Positions 1-6,761 of a stretch of 13,765 nt of DNA are shown here, one piece after another; position 1 is the stretch's first letter; each line of letters begins with the position of its first letter. The translations under genes and the position numbers were made by a program. The stretch is from an uncultured archaeon (GTDB taxonomy: Archaea > Thermoproteota > Nitrososphaeria > Conexivisphaerales > CALBHZ01), in NCBI GenBank assembly GCA_937892815.1, contig CALBHZ010000118.1, positions 1-13,765 on the forward strand, in the 5' to 3' direction. The notes under the pieces are model-generated. The model made no database searches. It saw nothing but the letters and a program-made list of their open reading frames with translations, and was not told the origin of the DNA.

Positions 1-1
1 G

Positions 2-82
2 AGCTGTCCCATGGGCGTTGCGACCGTCAACATCGATGGAGGAGCGCAAGCTGCCGTCTTCGCTTACATGATATTGAAGTGA
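2..82 (+). CDS. larB: LarB C-terminal fragment (pyridinium-3,5-biscarboxylate mononucleotide synthase)
   Basis: Only the last 26 codons are present; the gene enters from the left edge. The tail reads PMGVATVNIDGGAQAAVFA, which matches the conserved C-terminal end of the PurE-related LarB family (G-V-A-x-V-N-I-D-N/G-G followed by A-A). LarB carboxylates and hydrolyses nicotinic acid adenine dinucleotide in the first step of nickel-pincer nucleotide synthesis. The TGA stop at 80-82 lies just before the ATG of larC at 88, and a GTG at 79 would overlap it, so the two genes are surely co-transcribed. The short length limits certainty, but the larC and larE neighbours support the call strongly. Confidence 0.85.
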   Translation, partial: SCPMGVATVNIDGGAQAAVFAYMILK

Positions 83-87
83 TCGCT

Positions 88-1296
88 ATGATAGTAGTAG
101 ATGCGTCTATTTCAGGCATATCTGGAGACAAGTTTTTAGCGTCCCTCATAGATCTAGGAGGAAGTACATCGATTGTGCGAAACGTAGAAAAAGTCCTTCT
201 AAAGTTCGGAAAGATAAGCGTAGAGGTTAAAAAGGTAATGAGAGGTGGAATAAAAGCTACTCTCGTGGAGATTAAAGCAGATGAAGCTGAAAGAAGTGAA
301 GAAGAAATGTTAGAAATCTTAGACTTCTCCTCTAAAAAGCTAGGTTTATCTGAATCCGTTAAGCGCTTTTCTTACAAAGCTTTAAACGCAATACTAGAAG
401 GCGAAGAAAGAATACACGGGAAAAACCACCATCTACATGAGCTATCGTCTCTAGATACGCACCTAGAGATACTCGCTTCAGGCTTGCTTTTAGAGAACTT
501 AAATCTATTAAACGTAGAAGCCTTCGCCCTTCCCATCGCGCTAGGAGGAGGACATATCAAGATCTCTCATGGACTATCATCTATCCCACCTCCTCTAACT
601 TCCGAACTACTCAGGATCTCTAAGTTAAATGCCTTCGGAGGACCTGTTAAGGAAGAGCTAACCACTCCAACAGGTCTCGCCCTCCTCTACGCCTTAGGCG
701 CGAAATCTGTAGATTACCTACCACAAACAACGGTCGAGAAGATCGGCTACGGAGCTGGCGTCAAAGAGTTGGAAGTTCCAAATATCATGAGGATCTTCGT
801 TGGTAAGAAGGTTATCGAAGACAATATAGTGTTAATTGAAACGGACGTCGACGATATTTCTGGAGAGGAGATGGGATATTTAATAGAGAGGATGTTTGAA
901 AAAGGAGCGTTAGACGTTTCATTCATACCTAAGTTTGGGAAGAAATCTAGACCTGGATATAGGATAAGCGTAATATCTAAAATCAAAGATTGCGAAAACC
1001 TAGCTAAAGCTTTAATGTCGGAATCCGGATCTTTGGGAGTTAGGATCTTACAGGTGAAAAGACATATAGCAGCTAGAGAGGTTAAGAAGATTAAAGTCGA
1101 TCTACCCTTTTGGAAGGGATACGTATCCGTTAAAATCTCAACGCTACCCTCTGGAGAAAGGCTACTTAAACCTGAGTATGAGGATGTAGCGAGGATCGCG
1201 AAAGAGTCGGGCCTTCCCTTAAGAGAAGTTAAAAAGGCGTTAAATACTTACCTTGATAAAGCTTTAGGTGGGGAGCTTGAAGGGAATAGAGGATAA
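88..1296 (+). CDS. larC: LarC, nickel insertion protein for the nickel-pincer nucleotide cofactor
   Basis: The product is a CTP-dependent cyclometallase that inserts nickel into pyridinium-3,5-bisthiocarboxylic acid mononucleotide, the cofactor of lactate-racemase-type (LarA) enzymes. It has about 402 residues from ATG 88. Family landmarks are an N-terminal SGISGD motif (residues 9-14), an HxHE..S..D stretch (residues 115-123), GGGHIKISHG (153-162) with IPPPLTSELL, ELTTPTGLALL (190-200), KIGYGAG (218-224), and the start of the C-terminal domain at ETDVDDISGEEMGYL. LarC1 and LarC2 are fused in one continuous frame here; in Lactiplantibacillus plantarum they are joined by a programmed frameshift. 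I prefer ATG 88 to the GTG at 79 because family members begin just before the SGISGD motif. The 3' end overlaps larE by up to 29 bp. LarA itself is not in the window and may lie upstream of larB. Confidence 0.93.
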   Translation: MIVVDASISGISGDKFLASLIDLGGSTSIVRNVEKVLLKFGKISVEVKKVMRGGIKATLVEIKADEAERSEEEMLEILDFSSKKLGLSESVKRFSYKALNAILEGEERIHGKNHHLHELSSLDTHLEILASGLLLENLNLLNVEAFALPIALGGGHIKISHGLSSIPPPLTSELLRISKLNAFGGPVKEELTTPTGLALLYALGAKSVDYLPQTTVEKIGYGAGVKELEVPNIMRIFVGKKVIEDNIVLIETDVDDISGEEMGYLIERMFEKGALDVSFIPKFGKKSRPGYRISVISKIKDCENLAKALMSESGSLGVRILQVKRHIAAREVKKIKVDLPFWKGYVSVKISTLPSGERLLKPEYEDVARIAKESGLPLREVKKALNTYLDKALGGELEGNRG

Positions 1297-2095
1297 GCTT
1301 AACGCTCTAATTAAGTGGTTTAAGCCGTTTACTGGGGCTATAATATCGTTTTCCGGAGGAACGGATAGCTCGATCGTAGCTTATGCCGCTCATAAAGCGC
1401 TAAAGAAAGGAGCGGTTGCCGTCACCTTCCTAAACCCGATATTTCCGGATGAATCGATCGAACGAGCTAGAAGGGTAGCTGATGAGATAGGCATAAAGCT
1501 GATATTCGAGAACCTCCAGCTCCCCAAGCTCTTCTATAAAAATCCAATTAACAGATGTTATATTTGTAAGGAGGCTATGGCGAAATCGCTTGTAATAATT
1601 AAGAGGAAGCTGAGGGCAAGCGTAATAGTGGATGGATATCAAAAAGACGATCTCCACGATTACACTCCTGGAAGGGGAGCTACGGTTAAACACGGTGTAA
1701 GAAGCCCTCTACTCGAGCTAGGATATGGTAAAGAGGAAATAAGAGCTATAGCGAGGTTTGTGAAGTTAAGCGTAGCTGATAAGATTTCAAGCCCTTGTCT
1801 AGCTACTAGGATACCCTTTGGTCAACAAATTACTCAAGAAAAGCTGCATAGGATCGCGAATGCGGAGAGGATTGTAAAGAGGTTAACTGGAATTGAAGTA
1901 GTTAGAGTAAGAGATCACAATGGGTTAGCTAGAATCGAGGTAGATAGAGAGCAGAGAGCTCTATTCTTCGATACCGAACTGATGGATAGAATTGCGAAGG
2001 AGCTAAAAAACCTAGGGTTTAACTATGTTTCCTTCGATCTAGAAGGGTATAGGAGAGGGAGCGTATCGAAGCCTAGGGCTCTTCACCGTGCGTAA
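1268..2095 (+). CDS. larE: LarE, ATP-dependent sulfur transferase of nickel-pincer nucleotide synthesis
   Basis: This PP-loop ATPase adenylates the pyridinium biscarboxylate nucleotide and converts its carboxylates to thiocarboxylates. The P-loop is SFSGGTDSS (core residues 29-34). NRCYICKEAM (Cys97, Cys100) and SPCLATRIPFG (Cys177) follow. In L. plantarum LarE only the cysteine equivalent to Cys177 is present and its sulfur is sacrificed. Homologues with three cysteines (CxxC plus the distal Cys) carry a [4Fe-4S] cluster and can act catalytically, so this protein should be of that type (inference from motif). Start choice is open: GTG 1268, or TTG 1277 preceded by a GGTGGGG stretch. It overlaps larC upstream. 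Its last 23 bp overlap the oppositely oriented trmO-like gene. Length of about 275 aa is normal. Confidence 0.92.
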   Translation: MGSLKGIEDKLNALIKWFKPFTGAIISFSGGTDSSIVAYAAHKALKKGAVAVTFLNPIFPDESIERARRVADEIGIKLIFENLQLPKLFYKNPINRCYICKEAMAKSLVIIKRKLRASVIVDGYQKDDLHDYTPGRGATVKHGVRSPLLELGYGKEEIRAIARFVKLSVADKISSPCLATRIPFGQQITQEKLHRIANAERIVKRLTGIEVVRVRDHNGLARIEVDREQRALFFDTELMDRIAKELKNLGFNYVSFDLEGYRRGSVSKPRALHRA

Positions 2096-2561
2096 CCTCT
2101 AACAGCTTCCTAAACCAATTCGGTACCTTAACGTTTCCTATAGCCCTTCCCGGAGTATAAGGTTTAATATCCAAGATAGGAGTTCCGTTAAACGCATCCA
2201 ACCCCTTAACCTTTAGAAACCTACCCCTTCTCTCAATGAACTCAACTATAGTCATTCCTATGGGGTTAGGCCTAGAAGGGCTATCTAACGAAAATACGCC
2301 AACTAACGGTAGCTCCTCCGGCTTTAACCCATATCTAAGGAGCTTTCTCGGCTTTACCTTTAGAACTCCTATCTGATCGGGCCTTAATTTATGGATATAG
2401 AATAATACGATCAAATGGGAGAACCCATCTATGCCGTCCAACCCTTCCTCGTATTCCGGAAGGATCTCTATAGTAAATACAGCTTCGTATCCCCTTTCCT
2501 TCACCTCCTCATCCGATAGCTCCGTCCTAACGTATCCGATAGGCCTAAATACGATTTCCAC
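2073..2561 (-). CDS. trmO: TrmO/TsaA-like tRNA (adenine-N6) methyltransferase, tRNA t6A37 methylation
   Basis: The 162-aa product is a single YaeB/TsaA-domain protein. Visible landmarks are the N-terminal FRPIGYVRTEL (residues 5-15), IDGFSHLIVLFYIHK, SPSRPNPIGMT (94-104, the family signature) and LDAFNGTPILDIKPY (121-135). Characterised members use S-adenosylmethionine to methylate the N6 of t6A37 in certain tRNAs; archaeal homologues are usually assigned the same role. The GTG start at 2561 follows GGTGAG, which overlaps the TGA stop of the upstream regulator gene (9-nt gap), so the two form an operon on this strand. The stop codon is TAG at 2073-2075, within the end of larE. A functional link to the regulator is not evident. 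Confidence 0.88.
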   Translation of the reverse strand: MEIVFRPIGYVRTELSDEEVKERGYEAVFTIEILPEYEEGLDGIDGFSHLIVLFYIHKLRPDQIGVLKVKPRKLLRYGLKPEELPLVGVFSLDSPSRPNPIGMTIVEFIERRGRFLKVKGLDAFNGTPILDIKPYTPGRAIGNVKVPNWFRKLLEVTHGEEP

Positions 2562-2570
2562 GTTCTCACC

Positions 2571-3581
2571 TCAATTCCCTATAACTTCGTTTACTATCGG
2601 CAGCAAACCCCAAAGCCCAGCTCTGCTAAGCTCCCCTTTAACCTCATTTTTCTCTAACTCCGGGTTAAAGGATAAATCCCTTATCGACCTCTCTACCAAG
2701 CGTTCAGGAAAACCGATTAGCTTTAGGAAGGCTCCTGCATATTCCTCCTTCTTCTTGTTGAATATCTCAAACGACATCCTAAATAGCTTAAGTATTTCAT
2801 CGTTGCATACCCTACAAGATAGAACGCAGCAGGGGAAATCGCTAAAGTAGTCCCTGTACCTTACAAGCCTCTTGTATCCTACCTCCTCTAAAATAGTTGG
2901 GTAAGGCTCCCATAAGCTAACTGCCTTAACTTCATCTCTCTTCAACATATTCATCATCTGGGAAGCCGAAGTTGAATGGATAAGCTCTATGTCCTCTAGA
3001 TCAATGCCCTCGCTTAACGCTAGGCTAGCTACATTTAGCTCCATTGTTGACAAAGGAGTAGTCCCCACCCTTCTATCTATTAGATCGCTTACCTTCTTTA
3101 CGCCTCCGCTAACAACTAAGCTACTTCCTCCTCTTCCCGCAACAGCCACGATTTTTATACCTCCCTTTACTGAAACTGATCTTAATATCTGAGTAATTAA
3201 CGGAGCTATAGCTAGATCTAACCTACCTTGTATAAGATCGTTTAAAACCGATAACCCTTCTTCATACATCTTAAACTTAAGCAAATATCCCCTATCTTTC
3301 AATAATTTAGAGAATGGAATTAGGTAAGCGTATTCTAGAGCTTTTATAAAGCCAACCCTGACTATCTTCACATCCTTGCTAGGTGCATACTTAGTTAACC
3401 AAATTGTATACTCCTTCCCTCTTTTAACTTTAGTAATAGCCCCAGTTTCTGATAGCTTGCTCAAGACGTATGAAATGGTTGATTTTGAAAAGCCCGTTAA
3501 TTTGCATAACATGGATTGTAAAATGCCGTCCTCTCTCACGCTCTCCAATACCCTTAGAACCTCTATCTCTGCTTTACTCAC
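2571..3581 (-). CDS. One-component regulator: winged-helix DNA-binding domain fused to a THI5/SsuA-like substrate-binding domain
   Basis: Residues 1-65 form a MarR/Lrp-like winged helix (LCKLTGFSKSTISYVLSKL is the recognition region, then GAITKVKRGKEYTIWLT as the wing). Residues about 72-300 resemble the periplasmic-binding fold of the NMT1/THI5, SsuA and nitrate-binding families: VRVGFI, GRLDLAIAPL, IVAVAGRGGSSLVV, LIDRRVGTTP, and VSLWEPYP near 221. No signal peptide or membrane segment is present, so the binding domain has been adopted as a cytoplasmic ligand sensor (inference). A compact Cys251-Cys252-x3-Cys256-x2-Cys259 cluster sits at PCCVLSCRVC. The gene starts at GTG 3581 without a Shine-Dalgarno site. 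It diverges from the symporter unit and is followed by the trmO-like gene. Likely ligands are small cofactor precursors, sulfonates or similar; which one cannot be read from the sequence. Confidence 0.75.
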   Translation of the reverse strand: MSKAEIEVLRVLESVREDGILQSMLCKLTGFSKSTISYVLSKLSETGAITKVKRGKEYTIWLTKYAPSKDVKIVRVGFIKALEYAYLIPFSKLLKDRGYLLKFKMYEEGLSVLNDLIQGRLDLAIAPLITQILRSVSVKGGIKIVAVAGRGGSSLVVSGGVKKVSDLIDRRVGTTPLSTMELNVASLALSEGIDLEDIELIHSTSASQMMNMLKRDEVKAVSLWEPYPTILEEVGYKRLVRYRDYFSDFPCCVLSCRVCNDEILKLFRMSFEIFNKKKEEYAGAFLKLIGFPERLVERSIRDLSFNPELEKNEVKGELSRAGLWGLLPIVNEVIGN

Positions 3582-3599
3582 GTAAAAAGCTAGGAGACC

Positions 3600-3645
3600 G
3601 TAATAATAAAAATATTACTTTTACATCGTAATTAATTGTAATATT
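3600..3645. promoter_or_regulatory. Promoter region of the regulator gene with GTAA/TTAC dyads
   Basis: Reading leftward, AATATTTTTATTATTA at 3601-3616 supplies a TATA box centred about 26 nt before the GTG start at 3581, which predicts a leaderless transcript. Several dyads overlap it: GTAATA (3600-3605) with TATTAC (3613-3618), TTAC-ATC-GTAA at 3621-3631, and AATATTAC (3611-3618) with GTAATATT (3638-3645). These may be binding sites for autoregulation, but AT-rich DNA yields such dyads easily. Confidence 0.4.
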
Positions 3646-3668
3646 GCTATATATTTTCTAGAGAAAAA

Positions 3669-3680
3669 TTTTAAATTTTA
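3669..3680 (+). promoter_or_regulatory. TATA box of the symporter unit
   Basis: The run TTTTAAATTTTA is centred about 29 nt before ATG 3704, preceded by purine-rich GAGAAAAA that could serve as a BRE. This is the archaeal distance for a start site at or just before the ATG, so the message is probably leaderless. Confidence 0.6.
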
Positions 3681-3702
3681 TTCGAACAAACATTTGTTCG
3701 AA
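3681..3702. promoter_or_regulatory. Perfect palindrome, likely repressor operator over the transcription start
   Basis: Arms TTCGAACAAA (3681-3690) and TTTGTTCGAA (3693-3702) are exact reverse complements separated by CA. The site begins right after the TATA box and ends one base before ATG 3704. A dimeric protein bound here would cover the initiation region and block transcription. The divergently encoded winged-helix regulator is the obvious candidate (inference). No second copy was seen in the window. Confidence 0.75.
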
Positions 3703-3703
3703 T

Positions 3704-3877
3704 ATGAAGAAGGTGATTTATCTGCTATTCCTACTACTTTTAATCAATTACGCTCTACCCTAGACCGTATTCCCTAACGTTAAATCCTTCTCCGGCCTCT
3801 TCCTCTTCTGGTCTCTTTTAACGATAATCGTAGCTCTCGTAGTTATCATGGGAATTTCGAGGTGGTGGGGCAAATGA
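3704..3877 (+). CDS. Small two-helix membrane protein preceding the SSS symporter, interrupted by an in-frame TAG
   Basis: The frame starts at ATG 3704 and reads MKKVIYLLFLLLLINYALP, a hydrophobic helix. It then meets TAG at 3761-3763 and continues open for 37 more codons: TVFPNVKSFSGLFLFWSLL, then a second hydrophobic stretch ending SRWWGK, to TGA 3875-3877. Its size, the helix-Pro-loop-helix layout and its place before an SSS gene recall the DUF3311-type small partners of sodium:solute symporters. The terminal ATGA overlap with the symporter start and the continued coding quality after TAG argue that the whole 57-codon frame was a gene. There is no ATG, GTG or TTG after the TAG except an ATG ten codons from the end. 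The TAG may be a base-call error (from TGG, CAG or a Tyr codon), a fresh nonsense mutation or a recoded codon. Confidence 0.55.
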
Positions 3878-5340
3878 TGTCACCTATTTCCCTACTTTCG
3901 GCTCTCGCGATTTACATCTTCTCAGTTTTAGCTGTAGTTATCTATGCTAGGAGGAGAACGGGTAAAGGCTTAGAAGAGTTCTACATTGGAGGCAGGAAGA
4001 TAAGAGGTTTTATATCCGCTATGACCTATGCCGCAACTACCTACAGCGTATTTATGATGGTTGGCTTAGTGGGGCTAGCTTACGCTTATGGAGTGGGCGC
4101 TTTAGGCTTCGAGCTAACGTACTTAATGACCACCCTGATTCTACTGTTTATCTTCGCGCCTAGATATTGGGTAGTAGGCAGGAAGCTCGGCCTCATCTCT
4201 CCAGCTCAGATATTTTCAGAAAGGTATAACAGTAAGTACGTCGGTGCCGTAATGGCTATACTATCTCTAGTTTTCCTAATACCTTACATGTCTATACAAG
4301 TTATGGGCTCGGCCTACCTATTGGACGCTCTTTCTAGAGGGGCTATCCCTTACTTTTGGGGGGCTACCTTTATAGTCGTAGTTATGACCATATGTGCGCT
4401 TTTAGGAGGCTTTAGAGGAGTCGCTTGGACCGACGCTCTTCAAGGCTTAATCATGATAACTACCTCTCTTGCCTTGTTAGCCTTTCTCATCAACCAGCTT
4501 GGAGGCTTAACGTCGTTTTTAAGTAAAGTAGAGGCGAACTACCCTAACCTCTTAACGGTTCCAGGTGATGGGTTCTTCACTTTCCAAACCTTTTTAACTT
4601 TAACTTTACCTTGGGCTTTCTTCGCTCTATCAAATCCTCAAGTTTCTCAGAGGCTGCTAATTCCTAAGGATAAGGGCTCTCTAAAGGTAATGGTAATAGG
4701 CTTCTTCGTATTCGGCTTTATATACACCTTAGTTTCCGTTACCTTCGGCTTCATAGCAAGAGCTTTCGATATAACTGCTGAAAAGGCAGATATGGCCATG
4801 CCTTTACTACTGCAATCCTACGTTCCCCCTCTCTTCGCTCTGATCGTCTTAATAGGCATCGTATCGGCCGGGGTAACGACCGTTAATTCGATAATGTTGA
4901 CTTTAGCGTCTATGGTAGGTAGTGATATATATAGACCTTTTACCTCTAAACATTCCGAAAGGAAGGAACAGGCGATCGGCTTCGTAGTTATATTGGCCGA
5001 AGCCTTCCTGATATGGCTATTCGCCTTAATGAGGCCTGGCTTAATATCCCTCTTAGCGGTTATGGCATCGGCAGGCCTTTTAGTTCAAATACCGTCGATA
5101 ATTGGAGGGATGTACTGGAGGAAGGGAACGGCTACCGCGGCTATACTTAGCATGTTGTTAGGCGCTACGGTAACAGCGCTTCTATACGTTCTAAAGGTAA
5201 AAATTTTAGGCTTCGGTCCTCCAATATTCGGCTTCTTAACGTCCTTAGCTATCTACATATGTTTAAGCTTAAGGGGGCCGAAAAGCGATTTCGTTGATAA
5301 AGTTAATCAATGGCTGAGAGAAGCCGGATTTCCATTTTAA
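3874..5340 (+). CDS. Sodium:solute symporter, SSS family (PanF/PutP-like)
   Basis: About 488 residues from ATG 3874, with some 12-13 hydrophobic segments. SSS landmarks are EEFYIGGRKI after the first helix, ALLGGFRGVAWTDALQG (residues 175-191, the family signature), and the TM8 region SAGVTTVNSIMLTLASMVGSDIYRP (about 331-355) whose Ser/Thr residues normally line the Na2 sodium site. It should drive uptake of an organic solute with sodium. Substrate is not readable; monocarboxylates, pantothenate-like acids or thiamine-pyrimidine-like compounds are all possible. A GTG at 3862 is in frame, but ATG 3874 follows GGTGGTG and makes an ATGA overlap with the preceding small gene, so I chose it. The 3' end overlaps the convergent ion transporter gene by 4 bp. 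The divergent substrate-binding-type regulator probably controls it. Confidence 0.88.
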   Translation: MMSPISLLSALAIYIFSVLAVVIYARRRTGKGLEEFYIGGRKIRGFISAMTYAATTYSVFMMVGLVGLAYAYGVGALGFELTYLMTTLILLFIFAPRYWVVGRKLGLISPAQIFSERYNSKYVGAVMAILSLVFLIPYMSIQVMGSAYLLDALSRGAIPYFWGATFIVVVMTICALLGGFRGVAWTDALQGLIMITTSLALLAFLINQLGGLTSFLSKVEANYPNLLTVPGDGFFTFQTFLTLTLPWAFFALSNPQVSQRLLIPKDKGSLKVMVIGFFVFGFIYTLVSVTFGFIARAFDITAEKADMAMPLLLQSYVPPLFALIVLIGIVSAGVTTVNSIMLTLASMVGSDIYRPFTSKHSERKEQAIGFVVILAEAFLIWLFALMRPGLISLLAVMASAGLLVQIPSIIGGMYWRKGTATAAILSMLLGATVTALLYVLKVKILGFGPPIFGFLTSLAIYICLSLRGPKSDFVDKVNQWLREAGFPF

Positions 5341-6719
5341 ATAGCGAAGATAAGCTGATATTGTAGATATAGCAGAGCGTACGCTATTAAGAACGTAACG
5401 ATTGAAATAGGCGTACCTATTAAGATCCACTTCAACATCGAGAAAGATCCATATCCTCTCTTTTCAACATACCCAGCCGCTATGATGTTCGCCGTAGATC
5501 CAATTATGGTAGCGTTTCCACAGTAGGTTCCACCTATTAATAACATCCACCAGATAGGCTCTAAGGGCACGTTCGAAGTACTTCCTATAGAGTACACTAC
5601 GGGAATTAGAGTAGCTACGGCTAATACGTTGTCCATGAAAGCCGTAAGAATACCGGCAACTCCTCCCATTAATAACATTAAAAACATGAGATCTCCACCT
5701 AATTCAGTTATGGCCTTTGCAATGAGATCGGTCACGCCGACGTACTTCAACGTTCCTACGCTCGAAAATAACAATAGAAAGTAGAGCAAGGTCCACCAGT
5801 CTACCTTCTTCTCAATTAAGTCTCTCGCCTTCTTCCTCTCTACAAATAAAACAGCTCCGGCTCCAATTAACGGAATCGCTAAGAGCAAGGTGTTCTTGGG
5901 CATATGGAATATCTCCTCTATATAGTGGTGCATAACTAAGCCAGCTATAACGGAAATGAATATTATAGAGGGGATTTTGAGATCTGAGAACTTAACTTCC
6001 TTGCCTTCCCCTCCATTGGTTAGAATAGCCGACCTAGGCGTCAACTTTACGGTTCTAGTTAGTAAAAGAACTCCTATGAGGGAGGTAAGCAACGTATTGA
6101 GTATCATGAGAGGCATAGGCCATCTTATAAAGTCTAGAGCCGTAAGCCCCGCTCTAAAGGCCACCATTACCCCTATAGGATTGCCTACGGGAAGAGCGCT
6201 GCTTCCTAAGTTCGTAGTAAATACTAAGAACATTATAAAGGGTAGCACCTTCTCTCCATCTACTCCATAAGATCGTAAGGTTCTCAACATGACGGCCATC
6301 ATAAATAGGATAGACGTAACTTCATCTACTAAAGCGGCCATTATAGACGCCATACACAGCAATACGAAAAGCAAGGTTCTAGGTTTATTCACAAAGGGCT
6401 TCGATAAAACGCCAATTAACCAATCGAAGAACCCCTTGTCCTCTAAATACCCGATTACGGTCATCATTCCTACTAGGAATAGGATGATATCTAAGCTCGC
6501 GAACTCTATCAGGTGCTCTACATCTAAGACCTTAAACGCTAGCAGTAGGGATACGCCAGCTAAGGCGAAGGCGTTTCTAAAGGGCCAATAAAACAGTGAG
6601 CCTAGGATGAAGCTGAGGAAAATTACAACTGAAATGGACTGTTGGATATTCAGCTTTATGTATTGAGTAACGAAAGCGATTACACATAACGTTACGATGT
6701 AAACTATAGCCTTTCGCAT
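5337..6719 (-). CDS. ArsB/NhaD/CitM-type ion transporter (IT superfamily permease)
   Basis: A 460-aa integral membrane protein with about 11-12 hydrophobic segments arranged as two inverted halves. The halves show paired motifs: VDEVTSI (131-137) with NPIGVM (180-185) in the first, and MDNVLA (362-367) with GNATIIGSTANI (401-412) in the second. This pairing is characteristic of the ArsB/NhaD/citrate permease group. A charged cytoplasmic segment (about 224-250) separates the halves. It could be a Na+/H+ antiporter, an arsenite permease or a dicarboxylate carrier. No arsR, arsA or other partner lies nearby, so the substrate is open. The start is ATG 6719; a TATA-like CTTATATAAA lies 33-42 nt upstream. 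The gene converges on the SSS symporter with a 4-bp overlap. Confidence 0.82.
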   Translation of the reverse strand: MRKAIVYIVTLCVIAFVTQYIKLNIQQSISVVIFLSFILGSLFYWPFRNAFALAGVSLLLAFKVLDVEHLIEFASLDIILFLVGMMTVIGYLEDKGFFDWLIGVLSKPFVNKPRTLLFVLLCMASIMAALVDEVTSILFMMAVMLRTLRSYGVDGEKVLPFIMFLVFTTNLGSSALPVGNPIGVMVAFRAGLTALDFIRWPMPLMILNTLLTSLIGVLLLTRTVKLTPRSAILTNGGEGKEVKFSDLKIPSIIFISVIAGLVMHHYIEEIFHMPKNTLLLAIPLIGAGAVLFVERKKARDLIEKKVDWWTLLYFLLLFSSVGTLKYVGVTDLIAKAITELGGDLMFLMLLMGGVAGILTAFMDNVLAVATLIPVVYSIGSTSNVPLEPIWWMLLIGGTYCGNATIIGSTANIIAAGYVEKRGYGSFSMLKWILIGTPISIVTFLIAYALLYLQYQLIFAI

Positions 6720-6751
6720 CTAAACTACACTTCGTAGGTATTCAAATAAAT

Positions 6752-6761
6752 TTTATATAAG
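6752..6761 (-). promoter_or_regulatory. TATA box of the ArsB/NhaD-like gene
   Basis: Read leftward the sequence is CTTATATAAA. A start site about 26 nt further on would fall near 6729, giving a leader of about 10 nt before ATG 6719. No Shine-Dalgarno site is visible. Beyond it lie an imperfect dyad (ACAAGATTT at 6771-6779 against AAATCCTTGT at 6785-6794) and two copies of TTTACAAA (6777-6784 and 6800-6807) that might be regulator sites. The rest, to 6897, holds nothing I can name. Confidence 0.5.

Noticed and set aside
88..1296. Programmed frameshift in larC, as in Lactiplantibacillus
   Set aside because: The two LarC domains are in one uninterrupted frame.
1430..1693. 87-aa open frame on the minus strand
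   Set aside because: It is antisense to the core of larE, has no family-like features, and larE is certain.
1881..1890. GTTAAC in larE as a second BirA site
   Set aside because: It is inside coding sequence and has no partner arm at 14-15 nt.
3376..3585. 69-aa open frame on the plus strand at the start of the regulator gene
   Set aside because: It is the antisense shadow of the winged-helix domain; no start signal precedes it.
5956..6591. Two plus-strand frames of 104 and 100 aa
   Set aside because: Both lie antisense to the ArsB/NhaD-like membrane protein, which has clear paired motifs; the frames have no recognisable features.
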